A DNA stretch of 64,000 nt from JAVBLU01 sp031553225 (GCA_031553225.1 JAVBLU010000017.1:1-64000); one strand, 5' to 3'; positions 15,842 to 24,289 are shown, numbered from the stretch's first letter. Notes: generated by a model not told the origin, from the sequence alone. A program made the numbers and translations.

Positions 15842-16873
15842 TCAGGGTATTTCCAGCATCACGCGGCCGCCCGCGGCGCCGGAGCGTGCCAGTGCGAAGG
15901 CCTCCATGGCCTTGTGCAGCGGAAGGATCCGGCCGATCAGCTTCTTCGGGACGACCAAGCGACCCTGAGCGGCCATATCGCAGGCAAGCGACCATTCCCT
16001 GCCGGGGAAGGGAGCGGAATAGCTCATCCAGGAGCCGGTCAGCGTGAACTCCTTGCGGTTCATCAGCTCGAAGGTCTTCCAGTCGAAGGACAGATCGCGC
16101 GAGGAGGTGCCGATGAAGCACACCTGGCCGCGCCGGGCGGCGAGGCGGAAGCACATGGCCATGGCCGGTCCGGCGCCGGCCGTCTCCACCACGGCGTCGT
16201 AGCCGCGGCCGTCCGCGGCGGCCATGGCCTTGGCCTCGTCGGAACTAAGGAACGCGGCGTCCGCGCCCAGCTCGCGCGCGGCGGCAAGCCGTTGCGGCTC
16301 GATATCGAACGCCGTAACGGACGCGCTGCCCAAAAACTTGGCCCAGGCAACGGCCAGCAGTCCGATGGTGCCCGCGCCCACAACCGCCACGCGGCCGCCG
16401 GCCTTCAGGCCCATGTGCATAAGGCCGTGCAGCGCAACCGTGGAGGGTTCGGTGAGCGCCGCCACGGGAAAAGGCGTGTCGCCGCAGGGCACGGCGTTGC
16501 GGGCCGGCATGCACACGTACTGCGCCATGGCTCCGTTCTGGCGCGAGCCGATAAAGGAGTAATGGGCGCACTGCGCCGGGCGTCCCTGCTGGCAGTCCGC
16601 GCACACAAAACAGGGCAGCAGCGGTGCGCAGGCGACGTTTTCCCCTACGCGCTCGGCGGGCACGCTCTCGCCCACGCAGTCGATCGTGCCGGAGAACTCG
16701 TGTCCTAAGACGATGGGGTAGTTGTGCGCCGCGCCCGCGAACACGCGCGGGATGTCCGAGCCGCACACGCCGCAATAGCGCACGCGCACGCGCACCTCGC
16801 CGGGCTTTGGCTGCGGGTCGGGCAGGTTCTGCACTTGGATAGTTTCCGGGCCGGTCAATACGGCGGCGATCAT
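15842..16873 (-). CDS. Zinc-dependent polyol/alcohol dehydrogenase (GatD/sorbitol dehydrogenase-like MDR)
   Basis: 343-residue medium-chain dehydrogenase that oxidises a polyol, or polyol phosphate, with NAD(P)+. The catalytic zinc region is CGVCGSD (34-40) and GHE (57-59). The structural zinc Cys are at 88, 91, 94 and 102, and the Rossmann motif GAGTIGLLA lies near residue 165. Closest by feel to galactitol-1-phosphate or sorbitol dehydrogenases, but the substrate is not fixed. The frame is open upstream; ATG at 16873 has GGAGG eight bases upstream and overlaps the kinase stop (ATGA), showing coupling with the FGGY kinase. Confidence 0.88.
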   Translation of the reverse strand: MIAAVLTGPETIQVQNLPDPQPKPGEVRVRVRYCGVCGSDIPRVFAGAAHNYPIVLGHEFSGTIDCVGESVPAERVGENVACAPLLPCFVCADCQQGRPAQCAHYSFIGSRQNGAMAQYVCMPARNAVPCGDTPFPVAALTEPSTVALHGLMHMGLKAGGRVAVVGAGTIGLLAVAWAKFLGSASVTAFDIEPQRLAAARELGADAAFLSSDEAKAMAAADGRGYDAVVETAGAGPAMAMCFRLAARRGQVCFIGTSSRDLSFDWKTFELMNRKEFTLTGSWMSYSAPFPGREWSLACDMAAQGRLVVPKKLIGRILPLHKAMEAFALARSGAAGGRVMLEIP

Positions 16874-18375
16874 GGCGCAGCCTCCTCGTGCGCCGCGCGC
16901 ATCAACTCGCGCAGCGCCGGATACAGTGCTCGGTAGCGCGCGTAGGCGCGTTCGTAGGCGGGATCGCAGGGCAGCGTCGGGTCGTGGCTGCGTTCCACAA
17001 AGGTCGTCCTTCGAACGGCTTCGGCAAAGGAGGGCCACACGCCAACGCCCATCCCAGCTAGCATGGCCGCCCCCTGCGAGGTGGCCGCGCCCGGCCGGGC
17101 GACTTCCATACGGCGCCCGGTTATATCCGCTTTGATCTGCGTCCATACGGGCGAGCGGGCCGCGCCGCCCACGGCGCGCATATCGCCTACGCAAACGCCC
17201 GCTTCCTCGGCTGTTTGCAGGTTGTGCAGCAGCGCAAAGGCGACGCCCTCCAGCATGGCGCGCCACACCTCGGCTTGCTGCGAGGCGAGCGACAGCCCGA
17301 AGAAGACGCCGCAGGCCGCCGGATCCCAAAGCGGGGAGCGTTCGCCGGACAGGTAGGGCAGGAAGGTGACGCCGCGGCTGCCCCGGGGCACCGTGGCGGC
17401 CAGCGCGTCCATATCCTCGTAGGAGGGCGAGCCGAGCAACCGGCGGCACCAGCGTGCCGCAGCGCTTCCGCCCACAGTACCGCCCTGCAGAAGCCAGCAC
17501 CCAGGCGCCACGTGGGCAGACAGGATGAGCTTTTCATGCGTCGTGGGGCGACTCAGGCACGCCGAAAACCCGCCTGCGTTGCCGCCCTGTTCCTGCGTTT
17601 GTCCGGGCGCCACCACGCCCGCGCCCAGCGTGCCGCAGGCCGCGTCCAGGCCTCCCGCCACAACGGGCGTCCCCGCAAGCAGCCCAGTTAGGGCCGCAGC
17701 GGAAGATGATACCCCGCCCACCACCTGATGGCAGTCGTACAGGTCGGGCAGCAGGTGCACCGGCAACCCGAGCGATTTGCCAAAGGGTATGTCCCACGCG
17801 CCTCTGGCCATGTTGTAGCATGCCCAGCCGTAGCCCTGCGAGCGGTCGTGCGAGGGACGGCCCGTCAGCTTGTATACGATAAAGCCGTTGGACTGCAGGA
17901 TGAACGAAGCGCGCCGCAGCCTATCCGGCTGGTGCTTGGCCATCCACAGCGCTTTCGGGCCGGTATGCCCGGCAGCCGGACGGTTGCCCGCTGCGTCCAT
18001 CAGCGCGGGAAGTCCGGCAATATTCACCAGGGCGTCCGCCTCGGCCTGTGAGCGCGTGTCCATCCAAATTGGCGTGCGGCCGAACGTCTCCCCGTCTTGG
18101 CTCACGGGCACGCATGCCCAGCTCTGGCCGTCCACGCCGACCGCAGCGATGTCGCCCGGCCCGCGCCCATCGGCCTGCAGCTGAGCGAGGACGTCCTTCA
18201 CGGCGTCCACCGCGCCCTGCCACCAGTCGTCGGGCTCCTGCTCGGCGAACCCGGGCCTTGGGGTGTACAGCGGGTAGCTGGCCACCGCGTCCGCCAGGAT
18301 TCCCCCGCACTCGTCAAAAGCGGTGGCCTTGCAGCTGGATGTGCCGATGTCGATGCCCAGAAGCACGGCGCCCAT
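16870..18375 (-). CDS. FGGY-family carbohydrate kinase (xylulokinase-like)
   Basis: 501-residue sugar kinase with the N-terminal phosphate motif GIDIGTSSCKATAFD, the substrate-side GVDGQSW, and the C-terminal adenosine motif AVGGAARSPVW followed by PGAATSQGAAM. It resembles xylulokinases, but GVDGQSW and the neighbouring dehydrogenase and UroD-like genes leave ribulose, xylulose or another ketose possible. The start at 18375 follows GGGAGGTG. It is the first gene of a three-gene minus-strand operon that probably converts a polyol to a ketose phosphate. The AraD-type aldolase gene at 19488 could act downstream of its product. Confidence 0.88.
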   Translation of the reverse strand: MGAVLLGIDIGTSSCKATAFDECGGILADAVASYPLYTPRPGFAEQEPDDWWQGAVDAVKDVLAQLQADGRGPGDIAAVGVDGQSWACVPVSQDGETFGRTPIWMDTRSQAEADALVNIAGLPALMDAAGNRPAAGHTGPKALWMAKHQPDRLRRASFILQSNGFIVYKLTGRPSHDRSQGYGWACYNMARGAWDIPFGKSLGLPVHLLPDLYDCHQVVGGVSSSAAALTGLLAGTPVVAGGLDAACGTLGAGVVAPGQTQEQGGNAGGFSACLSRPTTHEKLILSAHVAPGCWLLQGGTVGGSAAARWCRRLLGSPSYEDMDALAATVPRGSRGVTFLPYLSGERSPLWDPAACGVFFGLSLASQQAEVWRAMLEGVAFALLHNLQTAEEAGVCVGDMRAVGGAARSPVWTQIKADITGRRMEVARPGAATSQGAAMLAGMGVGVWPSFAEAVRRTTFVERSHDPTLPCDPAYERAYARYRALYPALRELMRAAHEEAAP

Positions 18376-18424
18376 AGCGACACCTCCCGGAAGTGGTTGG
18401 CTCGGCTGCGAGGCGGCCGCCGCC

Positions 18425-19312
18425 TTACGGCGCCAGCACGGACAGCGCGCCGGGTACGAGCTGCATGTGCGCCATAGCGGCGGTGCGCAACTCCCCGTCC
18501 ACATTCAGCAGCAGGGCCTTGGGGCCCTCCATGCGCACCTCGCTGCAGCGCAGCACGTCCACCTCGGGCAGGCGTATGTGGTTGCCCTTGATGAAACCGG
18601 GCAGCAGAAAGATGATGCGCCAGCGCGCCACGGGGCGGATGACGACCAGATCGAACAGCCCGTCGGACACCTGCGCGCCCGGGGCGATGGTCATGCCGCC
18701 GCCGAAGTGCCGGCCGTTGCACACGTCCACGAGCAGCACTTCCGTCTCCTTCGTTTGGCCGTCCACGGTGAGGGTCAGCTTAACTGGCTGATAATTGAAT
18801 ATGGCCGACACGACGCCCATCAGATAGGCGGCCATGCCGCGCGCCATGCGCTTAAAGCGGAGGGTGCGCTGGGCGGTGTCCGCGTCAAACCCCGTGCCTG
18901 CAATGTTTAAAAACCACTGGTCGTTCACGCGGCCCGCGTCCACCAGGCGGCCGCCCGCCGCCAGCTGCGGCAGCTGCTGCTCCAAAGCGGACATCGGGTC
19001 GTGGGGCAGGCCCAGCGAACGGGCGAAATCGTTCCCCGTGCCGCCAGGAATCACCCCAAGACTGCAGGAGGAGGTGACGATGCCCTGCGCCGTCTCCAGC
19101 ACCGTGCCGTCCCCGCCGATGCAGAAAACCGCCTGCGCGCCGGACAGCATGGCCGAGTGGGACAGCTCGCTGGCGTGGCCGGGGAAGCACGTTTCCACGA
19201 GCTGAAACGGCAGCCCCAGGGCGGCGAGCCGCGCGCTTACCTGCACGGCTATGCGGCGGGCCATGCCCTTACCGGCCACGGGGTTGACGATGACGGGAAT
19301 AGGCAGGGACAT
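18425..19312 (-). CDS. Diacylglycerol/lipid kinase family protein (DagK/YegS-like)
   Basis: 295-residue kinase with the family motifs in order: NPVAGKG near the N-terminus, IGGDGTVLET near 70 and IPGGTGNDFARSLG near 95, then a beta-sandwich C-terminal domain. It phosphorylates diacylglycerol or a related lipid at the membrane face. ATG at 19312 is chosen because GAGGGTG precedes it and the family begins at IPVIVNPVAGKG. It ends 50 bases before the FGGY kinase start, so the two may be cotranscribed, though the functions do not obviously belong together. Confidence 0.92.
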   Translation of the reverse strand: MSLPIPVIVNPVAGKGMARRIAVQVSARLAALGLPFQLVETCFPGHASELSHSAMLSGAQAVFCIGGDGTVLETAQGIVTSSCSLGVIPGGTGNDFARSLGLPHDPMSALEQQLPQLAAGGRLVDAGRVNDQWFLNIAGTGFDADTAQRTLRFKRMARGMAAYLMGVVSAIFNYQPVKLTLTVDGQTKETEVLLVDVCNGRHFGGGMTIAPGAQVSDGLFDLVVIRPVARWRIIFLLPGFIKGNHIRLPEVDVLRCSEVRMEGPKALLLNVDGELRTAAMAHMQLVPGALSVLAP

Positions 19313-19327
19313 GGCACGATCACCCTC

Positions 19328-19333
19328 ATTATA
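19328..19333 (-). promoter_or_regulatory. Candidate -10 element of the lipid kinase gene
   Basis: TATAAT on the minus strand only 15 bases before the ATG; no recognisable -35. If real, the leader would be about nine bases and the GAGGGTG site would fall largely upstream of the transcript start. Confidence 0.35.
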
Positions 19334-19437
19334 CATGACACATGAAATCCATAGCTCATGATACTGCACCCAAATGCAGATTGCAAGCGCCACAGCCGTT
19401 TGCCGCATCCGGGCTGTGCTTTGCGGCGTTTGCAGCC

Positions 19438-19466
19438 TTGCCATTCGCGTTTCTGCGCGCTACAAT
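19438..19466 (+). promoter_or_regulatory. Sigma-A promoter of the AraD-type aldolase gene
   Basis: TTGCCA, 17 bases and TACAAT, 21 bases before the ATG, followed by GAGGG. It lies in the 175-base divergent region shared with the lipid kinase gene. Confidence 0.65.
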
Positions 19467-19487
19467 GAGGGAAAGGGGGCCGACAGG

Positions 19488-20201
19488 ATGTCCTTTACGG
19501 CGCTAAAAGAGGAAGTATATGAAGCGAACATGGCGCTTTGGCGCTCCGGCCTTGTGCTGTACACATGGGGGAATGTGTCGGCCGTCGACCGCGCGGCGGG
19601 CGCTTTGGTCATCAAGCCAAGCGGCGTATCTTACGAGGCCATGACCGCCGGGGACATGGTGGTGGTAGACCTGCCGGAGGGTAAAATCGTGGAAGGCGCG
19701 CTGCGCCCTTCGTCGGATACGCCCACGCACCGCGCGCTGTATCTGGGCTTTCCCAGCATCGCCGCCGTCGCCCACACCCACTCCGCGCATGCCACGGCAT
19801 TTGCGCAGGCGGGGGTCGCACTTGCGGCCATGGGCACCACGCACGCCGACCATTTCTTTGGCGATGTGCCCGTCACCCGCGCCATGACGCCGGAAGAGAT
19901 ACAGCGCGACTATGAGTGGAACACCGGTCTGGTCATCCGTGAGGCGTTTGGCGGCATGGATCCCTCGCAGATTCCTGCGGCGCTCGTTCGGCAGCACGGT
20001 CCCTTCACCTGGGGCGGGAATGCCGGCAAAGCTGTGGAGAACGCCGTGGTGCTGGAGGCCTGCTGCCGCATGGCCATACTCGCCCGCGGGCTAAATCCAG
20101 CCGCCCCGTCCTTGCAGCAGGCGCTTTTGCGCAAGCATTTTTTGCGCAAGCACGGCTCGTCCGCCTACTACGGCCAGCGCCGACCCGACGGCAGCGCTTA
20201 G
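19488..20201 (+). CDS. araD: L-ribulose-5-phosphate 4-epimerase-like class II aldolase
   Basis: 237-residue class II aldolase/adducin-family enzyme, most like AraD, which interconverts L-ribulose 5-phosphate and D-xylulose 5-phosphate. Zinc ligands are H96 and H98 in HTHSAH and H169 in RQHGPF; GNVS near 29 and PSGVSYE near 45 bind the phosphate. Length and the early WGNVSAVD match AraD closely; a fuculose-phosphate-type aldolase is the main alternative. The start at 19488 has GGGGGC and ACAGG upstream. No araA or araB is adjacent, but the FGGY kinase operon lies just across the divergent region. Confidence 0.88.
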   Translation: MSFTALKEEVYEANMALWRSGLVLYTWGNVSAVDRAAGALVIKPSGVSYEAMTAGDMVVVDLPEGKIVEGALRPSSDTPTHRALYLGFPSIAAVAHTHSAHATAFAQAGVALAAMGTTHADHFFGDVPVTRAMTPEEIQRDYEWNTGLVIREAFGGMDPSQIPAALVRQHGPFTWGGNAGKAVENAVVLEACCRMAILARGLNPAAPSLQQALLRKHFLRKHGSSAYYGQRRPDGSA

Positions 20202-20210
20202 CCGCGGGAC

Positions 20211-21374
20211 TTACGCGAGCAGCGCCTCCACGGGCCGCAGCCGCGCGGCGCGCACGGCGGGAAGCAGCGCCGACAAAAGCGCCACCGTGCACGTTAGTCC
20301 AACGGCCATGGCGTAGGCGTAGCCGGGCACGGACACGGGAATGCCCACGATGACCGAGCCCAGACGCGAGAGCGCCAGCCCCAGCAGAATTCCTGCGAGC
20401 GAGCCGCCCATGGCGAAGATCAGTCCCTCGATGAGAAACTGCGCGCATACGTGCGCGTTCCGCGCGCCCAGAGCCTTCAGCACGCCGATCTCGCGGCGGC
20501 GCTCCCGCACGGACACGAGCAGTATGTTCATCACGCCGATGCCGCCGGTGAGCATGCAGATGCCCGCGACGCCCGCCAGTACCAGCACAAAGACGTTTAG
20601 AATGCGCTGCGCGGTGGCGATTTCCTCCTCGAGGGAGGTAACGGCCACCGTGCCTCCGCGTCCGCTGCGCTGCTCGAAGGCCGACAGGATGAGCGCGCGC
20701 GTGCGCTGCGACGAATAGGGCGCGCGCACGGATATTTCGTCCAGCGACGCCTCGCCGAACGCGCGCTCAAGCGCACTCAGCGGCGCGTAGCAGCGGCCCT
20801 GCAGTTCGGCCGCCGCCAAAAAGGGCGAGCTTTTCTCCTGCGTTATGCCGATCACCGTAAACCCAAGCCCGTCCAGCGTCAGCTTTTTGCCCAGGCTGTC
20901 CCCGCGCGGGAAAAGCGCGGCGGCGGCGTTTTCGTCCAGCACGATCAGGCGCGCACCATCCTGCTCGTCCGTTTCGCCAAAGAACCGGCCGCGCAGAAGA
21001 ACGATCTCCTCCACGTCCCGCATCGAGCGCGTGCAGCCAACCAGCTCAATTTGGGCGCTGCGCTCGCCCGCGGCGGCCGTGTGTGTGGTGGTGCGCGAGG
21101 GGCTCACCACCGCGCCGCGCATCAGATTGGCCAGGTAGGCGGCGTCCTCCGATGAGAGGGACGCTCCGGTGGACACCTTCGCCGTGATCCACAGCCGGTT
21201 GATGCCGAAGCGGGAGAGCTGCCGGTCCATCTCGCTGCGGCCGGAAGCGCCCAGCGCCACCACGGCGATGATCGCTCCGATGCCCACGGACAGGCCGAGC
21301 ATCGTGAGCAGCGAGCGCAGCGGGCTAACGAACACCGAACGCAAACTAAAACGAAACAGGTCGCCCATCCTCAT
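20211..21374 (-). CDS. ABC transporter permease, MacB/FtsX-like
   Basis: 387 residues with the MacB permease plan: TM1 near residues 20-42 (LTMLGLSVGIGAIIAVVALG), a large extracytoplasmic MacB-core domain, then three C-terminal TM segments with GGIGVMNILLVSV, the conserved RRREIGVLKALGA coupling segment, and PAVRAARLRPVEAL at the end. Such permeases drive export of peptides, lipids or antibiotics through an ATPase partner. The ATG overlaps the stop of the fusion-protein gene (ATGA). No ATP-binding gene of the MacB/LolD type lies beside it, which is unusual. Confidence 0.9.
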   Translation of the reverse strand: MRMGDLFRFSLRSVFVSPLRSLLTMLGLSVGIGAIIAVVALGASGRSEMDRQLSRFGINRLWITAKVSTGASLSSEDAAYLANLMRGAVVSPSRTTTHTAAAGERSAQIELVGCTRSMRDVEEIVLLRGRFFGETDEQDGARLIVLDENAAAALFPRGDSLGKKLTLDGLGFTVIGITQEKSSPFLAAAELQGRCYAPLSALERAFGEASLDEISVRAPYSSQRTRALILSAFEQRSGRGGTVAVTSLEEEIATAQRILNVFVLVLAGVAGICMLTGGIGVMNILLVSVRERRREIGVLKALGARNAHVCAQFLIEGLIFAMGGSLAGILLGLALSRLGSVIVGIPVSVPGYAYAMAVGLTCTVALLSALLPAVRAARLRPVEALLA

Positions 21375-22429
21375 GGCAGAACCTGCAGGCCGCGCAGCCG
21401 CGCGCCCTCCGCGACAGCGCCCCCAAGCACCACAACGCTTCCTTCCGGCGGCCCTTCCAGCAGCTGCACAACGGCGCCGTCCGTCAGCCCGCAGCGCACG
21501 CGCACGCGCACGGCGCGTGGTGCGTCCGTCCCTACGGCCACAAGAACGGTATCGTCTTGTCCGATTGCTTCCAGCGGGACGCATACCGCGTCCACCTGTG
21601 CGAGTATAATGGAACAAGTCAGCGCCGCGCCGGTGGGCAACGGCAGCGTCCGGTCGAGTTGCACCTCGGCCACGGCGAAGGAGGAGGTGGGAGCGCCGCC
21701 TAGAAGCGAGGCGATCTGCCCGTCCGCGGAGCGCTCGCCCGGCGCGATGGCGGTTATCCTGCCTTTGGCGATCTGCACGCCTTCGCGCTGTACGAGTACC
21801 TGCTGCCCCACGAGCACGCGCGACACATCTGCGTCGCTCAGGCGCACGCGGGCGCGGTTGGCATCCCCGCCCAGGGTCGCCAGCGCCGCACCAGCCATCA
21901 CGGCCTGGCCGGTGCGCACGTGCACCGCCAGCACCCGGGAAGGCATTGGGGCGCACACGCGCGTCATGGACCAGGAGAGCAGCGCCGCGTCGGCGGACAA
22001 GGCTGCGGAGGAGGCGGGCAGCAGTTGCAGAAGCGCCGACAGCGCGGGCGCGTCCAGCGAGGCTGCGGCTTCGTCCAGCCGTGAGAGCGCACTTTGCGCG
22101 CGCGCGCTGGACAGAAGCGCCGCGCGCAGGGAGGTTTTTTGAACCTGGTCGTCGAACTGCACCAGCACCTCGCCCTGCCGCACGGCCGCGCCCGCCGCGG
22201 CGGGCCCGGCCGACACCACACCCGGCTGCTGGGCATACAGCGTGCGTTCGCCCTCGCAGGCAAGCGTGGCGGGCAGGTCGATGCTGCGCAGGATGGCGGC
22301 GCGCGTCACCCGCGCCGCACGCACGTCGTATGCGCCTGTCACCCCGAGCCCCAGGTGGTCGCCCGCCATAACGAACGTGGGCAGCAGCGCAAGCGCGCAC
22401 AACCCGTATACGAGCGCACGACGTTTCAT
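21371..22429 (-). CDS. Membrane fusion/HlyD-MacA-like adaptor protein
   Basis: 352-residue periplasmic-adaptor-like protein: N-terminal anchor (RRALVYGLCALALLPTFVMA, about 3-23), then a beta-barrel and lipoyl-like part (GVVSAGPAAAGAAVRQGEVL), a helical hairpin rich in Ala and Ser, the returning lipoyl half (VLAVHVRTGQAV) and a C-terminal beta-barrel. In Gram-positive bacteria these proteins pair with MacB-type permeases, as here. The frame extends to 22507, but ATG at 22429 lies seven bases after GGAGG. Upstream is the divergent control region shared with the sugar ATPase gene. Confidence 0.85.
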   Translation of the reverse strand: MKRRALVYGLCALALLPTFVMAGDHLGLGVTGAYDVRAARVTRAAILRSIDLPATLACEGERTLYAQQPGVVSAGPAAAGAAVRQGEVLVQFDDQVQKTSLRAALLSSARAQSALSRLDEAAASLDAPALSALLQLLPASSAALSADAALLSWSMTRVCAPMPSRVLAVHVRTGQAVMAGAALATLGGDANRARVRLSDADVSRVLVGQQVLVQREGVQIAKGRITAIAPGERSADGQIASLLGGAPTSSFAVAEVQLDRTLPLPTGAALTCSIILAQVDAVCVPLEAIGQDDTVLVAVGTDAPRAVRVRVRCGLTDGAVVQLLEGPPEGSVVVLGGAVAEGARLRGLQVLP

Positions 22430-22536
22430 CATCAGGCCTCCCTGCGAGCGTATCCAGGCTAGTATGCGCCGTTGATGCGCGGCGATGCGCCCCAAAAAAC
22501 GGAACACCTATTCTCAAATTTATGTTGCAGTATTCA

Positions 22537-22550
22537 TGACAAAACTGTCA
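22537..22550. promoter_or_regulatory. Short inverted repeat in divergent control region
   Basis: TGACA-AAAC-TGTCA, a 5-bp dyad in the AT-rich region between the export operon and the sugar ATPase gene. It overlaps a minus-strand TTGACA (22546-22551), so it could be an operator for the export operon. Chance occurrence is quite possible. Confidence 0.3.
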
Positions 22551-22606
22551 ACGGCGTGTTAATACCTCCATCACAAGCCGCACTATTTCCTTTTTCCGCT
22601 GTATTA

Positions 22607-22635
22607 TTGACTCATTTGTTCAATTTCGATATCTA
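22607..22635 (+). promoter_or_regulatory. Candidate promoter of the sugar ATPase gene
   Basis: TTGACT, 17 bases and TATCTA. A second -10 candidate, TATAAT, lies at 22680-22685 nearer the gene without a clear -35. The surrounding 22508-22757 is strikingly AT-rich for this genome. Confidence 0.45.
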
Positions 22636-22757
22636 ATATTGTGGAGTTTTTGCATATAGCTTTTTGAACAGGCCGTATCTATAATAGAGGCAAGAAGGCT
22701 AACTGCGGGTCGAGTTACGGTCATCCTAGGCCCAAACAATATCAGGGGGGATCAGCT

Positions 22758-23879
22758 TTGGCAAGCGTATCACTCAAACACATCTACAAGGTGTATCAGG
22801 GTGGCGTGACCGCTGTCAGCGACTTTACGCTCGACATCGAAGACAAGGAGTTCGTCGTACTCGTCGGGCCGTCCGGCTGCGGAAAATCCACAACGCTGCG
22901 CATGGTGGCGGGCCTGGAGGAGATCTCCGACGGCGAGCTGTACATCTCCGACAAGCTCGTCAACGACGTGGCTCCCAAGGACCGCGACATCGCCATGGTG
23001 TTCCAGAACTACGCCCTGTACCCGCACATGACGGTGTACGACAACATGGCGTTCGGCCTGAAGCTTCGCAAGATGCCCAAAGCCGAAATCGACAAGCGCG
23101 TCAAAGAGGCCGCGCACATCCTGGACATCGAGCATCTGCTCAACCGCAAGCCGAAGGCGCTCTCCGGCGGACAGCGCCAGCGCGTCGCCCTGGGCCGCGC
23201 TATCGTTCGCGAGCCGAAGGTCTTCCTTATGGACGAGCCGCTCTCCAACTTGGACGCTAAGCTGCGCGTTCAGATGCGTACTGAGATCACCAAGCTGCAT
23301 CAGAAGCTGCAAACCACCTTCATTTACGTTACGCACGATCAAACCGAGGCCATGACCATGGGCTCGCGCATCGTGGTGATGAAGGACGGCTTCATGCAGC
23401 AGGTGGAGACCCCGCAGAACCTGTACGATTATCCCTGCAACCGCTTCGTGGCCGGGTTCATCGGCAGCCCGCAGATGAACTTCTTTGAGGTGAAGCTCAC
23501 CAAGGAAGGCAGCGATGTGTATGCCGTCTTCGGCGAGAACCGCATCAAGATCCCCGAGGGCAAGGTGAAGAAGCTCACCGACGCGGCGTATACGAACAAG
23601 GAAGTGTACATGGGCATCCGCCCCGAGAACCTGCACGATGAGGAGATTTTCCTGCAGTCCTCGCCGGACTCCATCATCAACGTGCACGTGGACGTGGTCG
23701 AGCTGATGGGCTCGGAGACATATCTGTACCTGCGCGTCTCCGGCAAGGAAGAGCTGGTCATCGCACGCGTCGATCCGCGCTCTGTCGCCCGTACCGGCGA
23801 CAACATCAAGATCGCTATCGACGCCAACCGCCTGCACTTCTTCGACAAAGAGACCGAGGAGTCCATCCTTACCCGTTAG
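22758..23879 (+). CDS. ugpC: Sugar ABC transporter ATP-binding protein (MsmX/UgpC/MalK type)
   Basis: 373-residue ATPase energising carbohydrate ABC importers. Walker A GPSGCGKST is at 37-45, the Q-loop is in FQNYALYPHM, signature LSGGQRQR at 135-142, Walker B FLMDE at 156-160 and the switch His in VTHDQ. The C-terminal 130 residues form the regulatory MalK-type domain (MGIRPENL). The start is TTG, seven bases after AGGGGGG. The gene has its own promoter region and a strong terminator and no permease or binding-protein gene beside it. It may therefore be a shared ATPase, as MsmX is in Bacillus. Confidence 0.93.
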   Translation: MASVSLKHIYKVYQGGVTAVSDFTLDIEDKEFVVLVGPSGCGKSTTLRMVAGLEEISDGELYISDKLVNDVAPKDRDIAMVFQNYALYPHMTVYDNMAFGLKLRKMPKAEIDKRVKEAAHILDIEHLLNRKPKALSGGQRQRVALGRAIVREPKVFLMDEPLSNLDAKLRVQMRTEITKLHQKLQTTFIYVTHDQTEAMTMGSRIVVMKDGFMQQVETPQNLYDYPCNRFVAGFIGSPQMNFFEVKLTKEGSDVYAVFGENRIKIPEGKVKKLTDAAYTNKEVYMGIRPENLHDEEIFLQSSPDSIINVHVDVVELMGSETYLYLRVSGKEELVIARVDPRSVARTGDNIKIAIDANRLHFFDKETEESILTR

Positions 23880-23910
23880 GTCTAGTGCTGCTGAAAGCAT
23901 AGGTTATTGA

Positions 23911-23939
23911 AGGCCGGGCAAGACGCCCGGCCTTTTTTT
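23911..23939 (+). terminator. Terminator of the sugar ATPase gene
   Basis: Nine-bp stem AGGCCGGGC/GCCCGGCCT, five-base loop and a seven-base T-run. Confidence 0.92.
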
Positions 23940-24026
23940 ATGCGCCCGACGCGGTGCAAGAGGCGCACACGCAGGCATTGCGCGCAAAATTGCTATAAAC
24001 ACCGTTTTGTACAGGAGGCAGCGCGC

Positions 24027-24113
24027 TTGGATGAGCATGTCGCATCCCCGCAGGGCGCAGCGCAGCCTTTGGATATTTTGCCGACAAGCACGCGCACAAA
24101 TTATGTAAGCTGA
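24027..24113 (+). CDS. Possible 28-residue peptide in the cdaR upstream region
   Basis: In the 350-base gap 23940-24289, AGGAGG (24013-24018) is followed eight bases later by TTG opening a 28-codon frame to TGA at 24111. A TATAAA lies 14 bases before the AGGAGG. An alternative ATG at 24031, in another frame, would give a 25-residue basic peptide. Neither is recognised. The consensus ribosome-binding site in otherwise non-coding sequence is the only strong evidence; it could be a leader peptide or chance. Confidence 0.25.
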   Translation: MDEHVASPQGAAQPLDILPTSTRTNYVS

Positions 24114-24228
24114 CCGAATCGCCGTTTCGCAATCCTCATCATTTTGGTTATTTTGCTGAGGAACAAGTGTTTACCAACCGCAATTGTACGAATTTTTGGT
24201 AGCAGTATATAAAACAAGGCATTTTCCA

Positions 24229-24257
24229 TTGTGATTATTTTTGCCGGGCGCTATAAT
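24229..24257 (+). promoter_or_regulatory. Sigma-A promoter of the cdaR gene
   Basis: TTGTGA, 17 bases and TATAAT, 32 bases before the TTG start. A dyad follows immediately (next entry). Confidence 0.7.
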
Positions 24258-24272
24258 GAATGCGAAGCATTC
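24258..24272. promoter_or_regulatory. Inverted repeat at the cdaR transcription start, candidate operator
   Basis: GAATGC-GAA-GCATTC, a perfect 6-bp dyad directly after the -10 element, where a bound protein would block initiation. Autoregulation by the CdaR-like protein is an inference. Confidence 0.45.
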
Positions 24273-24289
24273 GTAGGGGAGGGCTTGGG

